Positions 44,461-54,387 of a stretch of 64,000 nt of DNA are shown one piece after another. The stretch spans positions 1-64,000 of the forward strand of contig JAKSZP010018558.1 of the NCBI GenBank assembly GCA_022478985.1, read 5' to 3'. The notes beneath the pieces are model-generated. The model worked only from the letters and a program-made list of their open reading frames with translations. It was not told the origin of the DNA and searched no databases. The DNA is from Massospora cicadina (lineage: Eukaryota; Entomophthoromycota; Entomophthoromycetes; Entomophthorales; Entomophthoraceae). The first letter of the stretch is position 1. Each line of letters opens with the position of its first letter. The translations under genes and the position numbers were made by a program.

Positions 44461-45740
44461 AGATAGCTCTCTGATTTGCTTGCCCCAGCTTCCCCATACT
44501 CCCCCACTTGTGCTCCATTTCATGCCAAGACCCACTGCTGGTCCAGTGCACCATTTGGTTTGTGTATGGAGGTGGGAGGGTTCGCCTCAAGGCTAGTAAG
44601 GCATCACATACTAGACAAAATCACAAAGCGCATTTCCTCCCTTAGAGCCCACCAGACTACTCTCACAGGCGGGTTGTACTCGCCAACTATATTCTCCTGT
44701 CAAAAGTCTATTTTGTGACCCAAATCATCGCCTTTTCTCCCTCTTTCTTCACCTCTTTATATGCCCCCTACAAGGGTGGCTTTGGTTAGGCCGCCCTCCC
44801 CAGGTGCGCCTGGAGGTCATGTTTTGCTCTTGCTATAGTGGTGGTATGGACCTGCTCAACTGCGAGGCCCATGCCGCCAAAATACTTGTCACATGGATCG
44901 CTGCAGTAACCAACCCCACATTACTAGAAAAACACTGGTCACGCATGGCCAGCTACAATTTTTCCCGCGCCCTTGGCCTCAGCAATCCTACCCACCCCAT
45001 TCTCTTCTTAACTATCTAGCCTCTCATCTCTCTGCTGCGGGCCCACATGGGACGCCGCCCCACTTCAAACATATTCTTCTCTCCATGTGGAGCGCTGAGT
45101 GTATAATCAGCATCAGTGGTCACACCGTCCAGAGGGGTCGCTCTGCTCCCCGTTTCAAACAAGAAGTCCATGGGAAAGCCTTTTTGAAAAATATGGTACT
45201 CCAATGTCCCCTTCATTGCCCGTGTGGACTACCTTGACAAGCCGGAAATCCCATTCACTCTCAAGACTCAGAAGGATATTTGGCGGTACACACATCATCT
45301 TCTGCTGCAACCCCAGGTTTGCGCCCATGTGTGGAGATGTTTGAGAAAGTTGTACCAGACTACTGAGCTGTCCAATGCCTCTCAATCTTCATGAGTTGTG
45401 TGCAGTCAATATGGTCATTAGTCCATCACTTACAAGATTACCTGTCATCACAGGCGATCTGGCGGGATATTATGCGCCTCTTTTACCAGGAGCGTGGACA
45501 GCCTTTCAGCCTGTCTAAAAAAATCTTCCCCTTTTTCATGATCTCCCCTATCCACCCTTCTTTTTGCGCCTTAATTGTTGCAATAGCGCTATGGATGATC
45601 CACACTAATGTCATTGATGCACTGTCTGGCACTACTTTCCTACCCTCCTTGAAGCTGCGCTTCGCTTCCACTACCACCTCATGGATCACTTTCAAGCTTG
45701 ATTGTTTGGACACCTGCCATCCCGCCAACGCCGTTTAGTG
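44460..45740 (+). pseudogene. LINE C ORF2 C-terminal part
   Basis: Frames 44804-45019, 44893-45237 and 45391-45738 match the LINE A and B C-terminus: LEVMF..SGGMDLLNCEAHAAKILVTW, then HLSAAGPHGTPPHFKHILLSMWSAE. The CCHC region near 45395 keeps only CVQSIWSLVHHL, having lost the second Cys. The part ALWMIHTNVIDAL is kept. It ends TAG at 45736. Confidence 0.7.
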
Positions 45741-45990
45741 TCATCTTGGCTCCCCATCTGGTTCCTCTAGTAAGACCCTTTCCTTCATTTGTATTCAGTT
45801 TTGGACCAGGCCTCTCCTGTCACCACCTCTTTCTTCCACTGGAAGACCTTCTGTCAACAGGAGGTAGCTTTGGATCCTCTGGGGTGCCCCTAGTTTTCTT
45901 GGTGTTTTGTAGTTAATGTTTATCAGAAGTGTCTGTCCCAGGGTTGGCCTTCCCCAAACAAAATTTAAAATTTAAAATTTAACATTTAAA

Positions 45991-46002
45991 ATATCACATA
46001 AT
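45991..46002. repeat. Target-site duplication of LINE C, 3' copy (diverged)
   Basis: ATATCACATAAT; see 40755-40766. Confidence 0.6.
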
Positions 46003-46204
46003 GTATGGGACTGCGGGTGCAAAAGGCACAGTTTCTGAGGGTGCGTACAGTGCACTACACTTGCAGATTGGATCAATTGTCATTGTAGCCCTGGTGATAG
46101 TGTTTTCAAATGATAATTATGACCTTTTAATTGGAACTGCTTTTATGAGACACTTTGGTGCTGTCATTGACATAATAGAAAAGACGTTTGAACTTTTGGG
46201 ATAG
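46003..46204 (+). pseudogene. G3 protease, C-terminal half
   Basis: Reads YGTAGAKGTVSEGAYSALHL and then NYDLLIGTAFMRHFGAVIDI. This matches the second half of the gypsy B protease (YGTAG..., YDLLLGTKFL). It resumes exactly after LINE C. Confidence 0.8.
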
Positions 46205-46889
46205 CGGATCCCAATCTTCTTTATCTCCAGCAGAGTGCTGAAGGATCTGGTGCACATGGGCCATATTAATCTTCCATACAGTGATGGGGTGATTCCAGTT
46301 TGCTACCATTGACTAAAGAGCAAGACCCAGGCCCTTTCCCAGCAAATATATGAACATCAAGGGCTGTCGCTCAGAGCTGCTGGCTTTATATCTATCCCTC
46401 TGGACACCAACTAATAGTAAACACTGAGCTAGAAGTAAAAGTGCCAGCTGGGCTTTATGAGGAGACCATTGGCTCTTATCAGCAATTGCAGCTTGAGCCC
46501 CACATAGCTTCAGGTATGATACTCCTGGGACATGGGGAGATTAAGGTCTTGTTAGAGAATCTACAACGTGAGCCCATGCAAATCCGCTGACATCAAATAG
46601 ATCGTTTTTACATTTGACCCCAGTGGAGGAGGTCACCTAGGTTCATGAGTTTGTGTCACTGGATGGATTTGGTCTACCCTTTGAACCACAGCTTGGAGTA
46701 ATGGAGGTGGTACCGTGAGAAATCTAATAAAGTTATTGTAAGAACAAAAAGATTAATCAATAGCTTTATTCCAGAAATATCAGTAGAACTTTGCCATCAA
46801 TGACCAAGATCAGTGTGCGCGTGGTACGTGGTCCATTGAGTGGACACTGTGGATCATCCTCTCATCAGGTCTCAGCATATCCGTTGGTC

Positions 46890-47480
46890 TAAAGCAGCTG
46901 AGGAAGTGTAACAGAGGAGATCAAAGAGCTAATGGAGTAAGGGATACCCAAACCAAAAAGAGTCCATGGGCTTCGCCTGTTTGATTGTAAAAAAGAAGGA
47001 TGGCACCAACTGGGTAGTAATAGACTACCAGAAATCCAACATTATCACCAAAAAGGCTCATATTTATTGCCGCAGTTTGCATGCTTTGGATCCGCTGGGA
47101 GGAGCTCACTACTTCTTGGCAAGAAACTTGATATTGGAATACTGGCAAATTGAGTTGCCTGAAGTGGAACAGGAGAAGTGCGCTATCATCACGTCCAAGG
47201 GGCTTTTCCAACCAATCAATGTATCTCAAGGGCTATGTAGCGCCCCAGCTACGTTTCAGCGGGCCGTGGACACCATTATTGGCGACCTGAATCTGTAGTG
47301 CATCCTCATGTACCTTGATGATATTAATGCCTTTTTGTATATATTCTCTAAGCATCTTACATACTTGGAGGAGGTCTTCCTCCAGCTTTCTGAGGCCAAA
47401 ATTAAGACCAAGCCTTGTAAACGTCACTTTTTAAAGATCAATTGGAGTACTTAGGGCTTTTAATAGATGCAACAGGGCTT
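46890..47480 (+). pseudogene. G3 reverse transcriptase
   Basis: The 110-codon frame 46966-47298 contains VKKKDGTNWVVIDYQKSN, ARNLILEYWQIEL (first catalytic Asp of the LDL box changed to Asn) and SAPATFQRAVDTIIGDL. After one stop the catalytic box YLDD is intact at 47311-47322. It is the only gypsy polymerase box in the window with both Asp residues. The thumb region continues to about 47480 with frame breaks. Confidence 0.82.
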
Positions 47481-47739
47481 AAACCTCAGCTGGCCAAGGT
47501 GGAAGCTACCCAAAAAATGACTGCGACAACCATTAAGTGGGACATACAAGTAGTTTTTGGGGATGGTGGGTTATTACCGCCACTTCATCATTAACTTCAG
47601 TTGTATCTGGGGCAGTTATTTGAGCTATTAAAGAAGGATGCTGTGTTTAAATGGATTGAACGCCAACAGTGCTCCTTTAAAACCCTTTGGATGGTGTTGG
47701 GAGAGTGCGCTGGTGCTATGCTGTCTGAATTTTGATAAA

Positions 47740-48120
47740 TAATCTATTGTTCAGATGGATGCATCCCTTTCTGCCATTGGGGCGCTCCTATCCTAAAAAG
47801 ACGAGGAGTGGGAGGAGCACCCCGTGGCATACTGCAGTAGGAGCCTGGATAGCCATGAACGCAACTATACCGTGACCAAGCAGGAGTGCTTAGTGGTGAT
47901 TTACGCATATAAGCAATTTAAATAATTGCATTAGGTGAAGTTAAAGTCAAAACGGATCATGCTTTGTTAAGCTGGTTGCAGAATCTCAAGGAGCCTAAAG
48001 GGCGCCTATCCTGATAATCCCTCAAACTTCAGGCTTATGACTTTGAGATCCTCCACCAACCTGGAGAAAAACACCAGAACGCTGTATGCTTGTTGATGCT
48101 ACCAATGATTGCAGTTACAG
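47740..48120 (+). pseudogene. G3 RNase H
   Basis: Reads QMDASLSAIGALLS(stop)KDEEWEEHPVAYCSRSLDSHERNYTVTKQECLVVI with the first Asp and the Glu of the active site. After a break come RIM-type text (expected V-x-TDH) and LKLQAYDFEILHQPGEK-like text near 48040. It is interrupted by at least two stops. Confidence 0.75.
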
Positions 48121-48289
48121 TGGATCTGAGTGATATAATGTTTGATAAGATGCTCAGCGGAAAGTACAACAATGAGCCGCCTCAAGTCATAAAGGTACAA
48201 AATGAATATTGAGCCAATACCTTCCAGCATGACGGGGAGTTATACAAATAAACTGGAGACTCAACGGTGAACTTCCTTTGACCCTCAGC

Positions 48290-49354
48290 ACGGCCTAGCA
48301 TTGTCATGATAGCGCATAAAGCAGTTGGACATGGGGCGTGCGCAAGAGAAAGGAATTTTTGAGCCCTTAGTATTATTGAGAAGCATGAACTTTTATATTC
48401 TTGAAACCATTTTCTGCTGCCACCAGTGCCAAGTGGGAAAGCTGTTCCGCCAGAAGCCTTCATACCGCTAGTGAAACACCATTTTTGCTTGGCATACAGT
48501 TTATCTTGATGTCGTTAGCCCTCTGCCAACGGGAGCTAGTTAGTCCAAGTACATTCTGGTTGCTATTAAACACTTGACCAGGTGGGTTGAAGCAATGGTG
48601 ATACAAGATTTGGGACGGTCACAGTGGACAAGTTTGTAATGAATGTATTATCCAGCGACATGGCTGTCCTCAGTTAATTATACTGATAATGGAACCACCT
48701 TCACATCGCATATCCTGCCCAAGTTAAATGAGCTAATGGGTATCCATGGGGTTCTGAAAACTTAATACTAACCTGAGTTTAGTGGGATGATTGAGCAAAT
48801 TTATTTGGACCTTGTTAAACATACTATAGAAATTGGTAACAGATTGACCTTCTTATTGGAGTTCCCTTCTTCTAAAGCTGTTTGCATACAACATTAGATA
48901 TCATTCTGCCATGGGGTAAGAGTCTTTTTCAACTACTATATTGACATTACCCTGCCCTTCCAGAACTGCTTTAAACATGTCTATAAGATACCGGTGGAAT
49001 GGATCCCCACCGCTATTTGACTAACCTAGCTGACACATTAAATTAAGTTTCAAACTGAAGTGTACTCATTCAGCTTAGATAAGAAGATAAAGAATCAGGC
49101 TGCTGATCAGGTATGGTGTAGTGGCCTAGCTCAGTTCTAAGATGGGGACATGGTTCTGTTCCATGACCAAAATAAGTTTTGTCAGAAGCACAAATTGGCC
49201 AGCATTTGGATTTGTTTTAAAGTTATTGAGAAAACAGGTGTCAGCGCCTAAACTATCATGGACCCTGCAAGCTGTTGGATTATCAACTGTGTGCATATGA
49301 AATTTCTCCGGCATATAAATAATAGGAGACTTATCATCCATTCAAGGGGGGTAA
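48290..49354 (+). pseudogene. G3 integrase and pol end
   Basis: Starts with HKAVGHGACA (zinc-binding His pair). The CxxC half is readable as CHQCQ near 48418 and the first catalytic Asp as DVVSPLPTGA near 48510. YTDNGTTFTS near 48680 has the second Asp, and GMIEQIY near 48790 has the catalytic Glu. Several frame breaks lie between. Pol ends FLRHINNRRLIIHSRGV next to the purine tract AAGGGGGGTAA (49344-49354). Confidence 0.75.
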
Positions 49355-49912
49355 TGTAAAGATTTTGATATGACTGGATGATAAGCCTTAAACAGCCGTG
49401 TCAGATTGACCATAAGCTGCTGCCCATTATTTATAGTTACAATTATTCGAGCACCTTGAGATGAGGCGATATAGGGTCAGAAAGATTAGTTATTGGATTG
49501 CCTCCAAATAAGGTGATAAGATGATGTCAACATTTGATGAATATTGAATAGATCGTCTTTAACTAAGGTGATAGGGAATTTGGGAAAAACATACTCTGCT
49601 GGAGCCAATGAGAATATGGCAGAATCATTTAGTCTTAGCCAAGGGAGCTGTATTATCTGAAATTGCTGACATATAAGTGAGATGGGGCGGTTGAAGGAGG
49701 AGATTTTTAGTGGAAGCAAAAAGAGCGGACCAGAGAGTAACTTCTGTAAATATTAAAATAAAAAATGTTATTAAGCAATTGATCCATATTTATTATATTT
49801 TAAATGTGTTCCAAGGACTGGCAATCTCCATATATTCCATCCAATTGATCAGTGGGTTTGACCCTGTGCAAAATCCCCCAGCGTATCTCAGCTACATCAC
49901 TAAATAATAAAA
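49355..49912 (+). repeat. 3' LTR of gypsy G3 (558 bp)
   Basis: Pairs with 31689-32249. Starts TGTAAAGATTTTGATATG; its end has decayed from ACAACA to ATAAAA, and GACTA follows. A TATAAG box lies near 49670. Confidence 0.88.
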
Positions 49913-49917
49913 GACTA
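49913..49917. repeat. Target-site duplication of G3, right copy (GACTA)
   Basis: Matches 31684-31688. Confidence 0.85.
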
Positions 49918-50149
49918 TATATAATTAGTACATTCAGAAGGACTTTGGTAAATTAGGTTCACTGATATGATGTAAAAGGATAAAAAGCAGTGGCTGGACT
50001 TTTATATGCATTAGAAGTTAATTTTAGTAAAGGACAAAGAAATTTTGGTCTCTGCAAATTATAAGTCCATCATATTAACACCATATCATCAATACCCTAC
50101 AAGCCCAAGCCATACTAATGATCTAAAGCAGAAGTGCTTATCACTAAGG

Positions 50150-50500
50150 AACTAATTCACCTCTTCAAAGCTGGCCTACTGAGGCCATCTAAGAGCCTAT
50201 AGGTTTCTCTGCTGCTACTAAAAAATGGTATAACACACTAAGTAAAATCATTTATTGTCAGTTTATGAGGCCACTAAGAAAGATCTAAAGCTTCTCATAA
50301 GAATGGCTTTAGCCTTGAAATGTTTAAAAGCACAAATTATTTCTTATCGATGAACCTGGTCAAAGGACCATGGAAGATAAATCTCTCGCTTTAATTCAAA
50401 AAACTGAACCCTGATCAGTAATTAAAGATTTTTTAAGCTAACAAAATGCCTCAAGGGCTCAGAAATGACCTAAGGCATTTTAGCATGCTATAGACAAGGT
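50150..50500 (+). pseudogene. Old gypsy element B2, reverse transcriptase part
   Basis: LFKAGLLRPSKSL(stop)VSLLLLKNG (50161-50230) matches the start of gypsy reverse transcriptases (GLLTPFKSP(stop)AS in B). NKMPQGLRNDLRHFSML (near 50440) matches the MPFGL-NAPATF box. The distance between the two motifs is close to that expected in the family. Adding this part to the protease relic across G3 gives a protease-to-polymerase distance similar to B. Heavily decayed. Confidence 0.55.
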
Positions 50501-51960
50501 TTTAAAGATTAAAATTGTTATATGTTTCGATATATATGAGACCATTACTGTGTCTAGTTGAACCTTTAAAGACATTAAAAACTCTTTTTAGTTTTTCAGA
50601 ATGCCCACATCGTCCAGATTAATAGATTATATGATTCATCTACTTTTTTCCGCTGAAGGTAATTAGTTATAAGATAACCCAATGTGTGTGAGTGTTATCA
50701 TTAATATGGTAACTATTGTTGGTTTTAATTCCTTATGGTTATGTTAACTAATTTGCCAAAATGTGTCCTGTCAGATTACTTATGTTCTGTCAGGGACTGT
50801 TTCCATTAAGTGTTTATGAGTAATTGTTTTTGAGTTAAAAATTAATAAAAAATTCATTTATGGGGATCACTAATGGTTTGTTACTGTTCAACAAGGGTTT
50901 ATTGGCAGTTGCTGAGCGTTGACAACGCTTTAGTTGGAAGCGACTTTCATGTTAGCTTTAAATGGCTGCGCACCCTGCTGTTAATGAGGGTAAAATCTCA
51001 TCAATAAGCAGGTTGCTAGCTTAATAAGGATAATCCGCTGGGGTTGAGTGAAAGCATTGGTACACGCTCATTCCAATATTCAACCCAGGAGGATCATGAT
51101 CTAGTTAAAGGTGAATTAAACTAGATGGATAAAATAATCATTGTTTTGGATGACTCTAAGGGCTTAGTCATTGGCAATGGATGCTGTTCCTATTGGGGCT
51201 CCAACAGAATATTTGGGCGCCAAAACTCCTATATAAATCCTGTTGAAGTTTTGGCTTGCTTCAAATGGTCTGGTTCTCTTCTTTGGTAAATTAAAGTTTC
51301 AAGCGCCTATTGTATGTAGACAATAGAGCAGACGGTGACAGTAACTAAGATATAAACTCCTTCTGAATAACACTTTAATGCTGTACTATCATTTCATTTA
51401 CTTTTACAACGGCTCATTGCCCTGATATGCTTAATCCCAAGTAATTCCTTGAATTTATATAACAAAAAATTACTAGAGACAAAAAGCATGTATATTAAAC
51501 TTTAAACTTGTTTTGATAAAAGATCGTTTTATATTTGTATAAAATTAACAAGAATTTACAGGGTTTGATGTTAACCAAACCTAACCCATGACACCTTGTC
51601 TCACATCGCCACTTGATTAGTGGATCACAATGAATACTTCAGATAGTCTATAAATTATGAGGCTCTGCAGTAACTCAGATCACCCTCATGTTCAGTGTTT
51701 CACAGATAACTATTTCAAAACAGCGTTTCCTCTAATGCATCTGAAAATAGCTATATCATCGCTCCTCTCAAGCAACAGTAGCACATACCAAGGTGATTTT
51801 TACCATTATTTAGTATTTATTTGATCATAACATGATTGTTATTAAACACTTGTTTCAAAATAGACCAACAAAGACCACAAGCCTGGGTCATTAAGTCAAC
51901 TATTATTAAGTCTGACGTAACCAACAAAGCCCTCAAGCCCGTGTCATCTAGTTAAGTATT
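50500..51960. other. AT-rich relic DNA
   Basis: No supported gene. Features seen are a perfect 15-base palindrome AGCGTTGACAACGCT (50917-50931), a TATA box within an inverted repeat (51219-51255) and an imperfect tandem pair of about 56-57 bases at roughly 51865-51960 (shared ACCAACAAAG...AAGCC...GTCAT...TATTAAGT). Confidence 0.45.
51219..51255 (+). promoter_or_regulatory. TATA box in the loop of a 9-bp inverted repeat
   Basis: GCCAAAACT (51219-51227) and AGTTTTGGC (51247-51255) form an exact inverted repeat enclosing TATATAAA (51230-51237). Likely a promoter core of an old LTR; the LTR limits are not visible. Confidence 0.35.
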
Positions 51961-51965
51961 AAGTG
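51961..51965. repeat. Target-site duplication of G4, left copy (AAGTG)
   Basis: AAGTG precedes the 5' LTR and follows the 3' LTR at 62720-62724. Confidence 0.85.
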
Positions 51966-53453
51966 TGTAAGTCCAGGGGAACGTTCCCTTTGCGTGGACC
52001 AGGCAGTTTTCCCATTTCCTAAAAAAAGGTCCAAAGAGAATGGATGTACCCCTTGTCACCCAGGGCGACCTCGCCCATGTGGTAGATGAGTGCTAAATAA
52101 CAGCACCCCTATGAAGATTCCTCCCTCAGTTCCCACACTTAGCTCCACTGAACTTATTAGCCAAATTGAGGAAATCTGCGCCAAATCCATTGGTAAACAT
52201 CTTCCCGACAAGCGGGAGGAACTTTATAAACCTTACAGTACTGAATCCTCAGAATCAAAGCTGAAATGTCCAAAATTAATCAGAATAAAGCCCATCAGGT
52301 GAAAAACTAATAATCAAAAAGGGCAAGTATCAAATTCTTGGCTGGAATCGCCAATGGCATCGAGCTATTGAGCAGTATGATTGTTGATGTCAAACTACCC
52401 TCAAAATCACTGGGGCAATACCCAATGAGCAGGTATCACCATTGGGTACTGTCACCAATAGTTCAAAACCCCCATTTCAAGAATCAGGATTGGTGCCTGA
52501 TGTAACCTATTTGGCTGAACAAATGCCCCAGCAACAGGGCACAGGTGGGTTGGCCATCCCAAACCCGTTTTTGACCTGTTGGGACTACCCCTATGTGGGG
52601 TGGCCCTGGGGGATTGCTGTTGCCTGTTGGGCTAGACGCTGTCACGCTAACTGATGAAAACATAGTAGAGCCTAGGGTCAGACATTTACGGACAAACTGA
52701 TAGTGACTTGGCCTGCCGCTGAATCATTTGATGTTAGTTCAGGTTAATATCATTTCCCCACCCCCAAAATTTCACCAGGTTAGGTCAAATTTGAGGGCCC
52801 AGAGCACTGCTTTGACAAGCTGACCCTAATTAAACTCTATTTAATTAGTTGCATTGCATTGTGAAAATTGTTTGTTAATTTTTAAACCTTTGCTTTTAAA
52901 TAAATTTTGGCCGCAAGTCCCCAAATTTTTAATCTACTCCAATTCTTGTTGCCAAAGTTCATTGGCACTAACTTGGTGGCCCATTGGCCCCTATACTGGA
53001 TGGGCTAGACCTGTTTTGGTGATCACAATTGCTCCCACCATAGACAACTGGATCCATTATGAAAGAAATTTTTGAGATTTTAATCCTGTTATTGAAGCTA
53101 TCCGCTATCAAAATATTAAAATCCTGTGGCCTCACATTTCTCACCTTCAGGCAAGGACCTGCCCCTTGTCTCTGCTTTGGTGATGAACTCTTCCACTGGA
53201 GATCCTGAAAAAGTTATTCCAGTAGTGCAACCCCCTGCAGCAGGGCCCGCTGGGTCTGGGGTCATATCTGTTTGGTTTATTGCCAGGCTCCTTTTTACGC
53301 TCATCTCACATCAATGAGTTATTATCACCCTATTTCCAGCATTATACAACGTCATTTGTTTGGCAATGCCACTGGCATTCTGGCTTGCTTTTTGGGTGCT
53401 TACACATCCTGACTGGCAGTCCAGTCAAAATTTCTTATGCCGTTTTCCTGACA
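51966..53453 (+). repeat. 5' LTR of gypsy G4 (1488 bp)
   Basis: Starts TGTAAGTCCAGGGG and ends TTTTCCTGACA. It matches 60038-62719 once the S1 insert is removed (about 1484 bp), with scattered differences. An AATAAA lies near 52899. The length is long for gypsy LTRs, and the LTR is related to those of G5. Confidence 0.88.
52021..52654 (+). pseudogene. LTR-encoded U3 frame, 5' LTR of G4
   Basis: Related to the 244-codon frame of G5. Two pieces are open: 52090-52302 (PPSVPTLSSTELISQIEEIC, KSIGKHLPDKREEL) and 52442-52654, with PYVGWPWGIAVACWARRC. The 3' LTR copy has the same pieces at 60061-60375 and 60515-60727. Unlike G5, a frame change separates them. No known domain. Confidence 0.4.
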
Positions 53454-53530
53454 TAATCGACAAACCATTGCTTCCTGCCATTTCCGCCCTTCTCTTTGAG
53501 TTGGGCGCCACAGTGGTTACCCTTTACTAA
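52960..53530 (+). pseudogene. LTR-encoded hydrophobic frame, 5' LTR of G4
   Basis: Reads WWPIGPYTGWARPVLVITIA and NW, stops once, then IKILWPHISHLQARTCPL. After a frame change it reads VISVWFIARLLFTLI, a stop, and AMPLAFWLAFWVLTHPDWQ, continuing past the LTR end to a stop at 53529. The pattern and hydrophobic positions follow G5 (2701-3196). A transcript starting in R would carry this frame ahead of Gag. Confidence 0.4.
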
Positions 53531-53727
53531 ATGAACGTGCAGTCAGTAGTTTGTTTTCTGTTGTTTGTTTAATTAGTCAATGATTTTGGGAGCAGAATCT
53601 GCAACGCTTTGGGGAAAATTCTTCATGGTAGCAGAGCCCTGTGGATTGCTACTCTTCCCTCAACTTATGCTCAAGAAGGGAATCCAGGTGTTCCCACCTG
53701 AGGTATTGCTAATCAAGTCCCTAATGC
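53454..53727 (+). other. G4 leader / start of Gag region before N1
   Basis: No clear tRNA-type primer site is seen after the LTR (TAATCGACAAACC). A short frame reads WIATLPSTYAQEGNPGVPT before a stop; it may be Gag. The region is cut by N1 at 53727. Confidence 0.35.
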
Positions 53728-54350
53728 TGTAACGGATCAGGTGGTACCTGATCCGTACATTGCTATGGATCAGTTAGTACTAGATTTGGATATGAAATTT
53801 ATAAGAAGAAACCTGAATAAAGAGGAATTAGAGCAAGGGAAATTCGTCAGTCCAAAGCCAAAATGCATATGAGTCAATATGACATCACACTTACGAGCAT
53901 TTCAGACAATGATTCCATGGGGAATGGAATTTTCGCCCAAGATGTGCTAGATGGTTCAGGAGAGCTTGTCATAGAGGGAAAGCTTATTTTATATTTGCAA
54001 AAGCACTATATATTTGAGGATAGGCTGGCTTGAGTAGCCAGTTGAGTCCTCTATGATAACCCTAAAAATCAAATAAAGATTTGGTTGCAAGGAAAAAAAA
54101 TATTTATTTTAAAATAGAATAGTTAGATAAGAAGACATGGGCTCCAATAGTGGGCATGGTGTGGCATTGACGTGTTACTCGGTATCCTCCTACAGTGTGT
54201 GGACAGGGATCCAAGGACATGTGGCAATGGCGAAACTCGGTGGATGGGCTCAGGGATTTTCTCTGGTAGACTGGTCTCTAGTAGAGTCATCTATGTGGCT
54301 CTTACTTCCCGATTTCCTTATGGGATATTGGTGCAAACTCATTTGTTACA
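53728..54350 (+). repeat. Left LTR of non-autonomous element N1 (623 bp)
   Basis: Pairs with 55281-55901 along its length. Starts TGTAACGGATCAGG and ends TTGTTACA. TATATATT at 54007-54014 and AATAAA at 54072-54077 give a U3-R-U5 layout. Contains the inverted repeat GGATCAGG/CCTGATCC near its start. Confidence 0.7.
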
Positions 54351-54387
54351 TTAGACTAAACTCAACTGTTTCTTGATTTGGCTGTGA

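Larger units (their letters stand above)
40769..45990 (+). mobile_element. LINE C, full-length non-LTR retrotransposon
   Basis: A 5.2-kb element from CTTTTCTTTCTTG to a tail of GGTTGGCCTTCCCC followed by repeats of AAATTTAA. It is inserted in the G3 protease, whose two halves lie directly on either side. ORF1, endonuclease, reverse transcriptase and C-terminal part are all recognisable but more damaged than in LINEs A and B. Confidence 0.88.
31689..49912 (+). mobile_element. Ty3/gypsy retrotransposon G3, 18.2 kb with nested insertions
   Basis: Bounded by matching LTRs and TSD GACTA. Coding order is gag (38690-40640), protease (40650-40768 plus 46003-46204), reverse transcriptase (46890-47480), RNase H and integrase (to about 49340). 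Two LINEs and part of another LTR sit inside; without them the element would be about 7 kb. Pol ends in HSRGV next to the purine tract, as in many fungal gypsy elements. It sits within the pol of older element B2. All reading frames are interrupted. Confidence 0.88.

Noticed and set aside
50917..50931. Perfect 15-base palindrome as a replication or recombination site
   Set aside because: AGCGTTGACAACGCT is notable, but I see no other element of an origin or recombination site nearby and cannot support a function.
53770..53784. TAGTACTAGA text in N1 as a fourth micro-insert
   Set aside because: The bases CAGTTAGTACTAGA resemble the micro-insert core, but there is no poly(A) run and no flanking duplication. 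The same text is present in both N1 LTRs as normal sequence.
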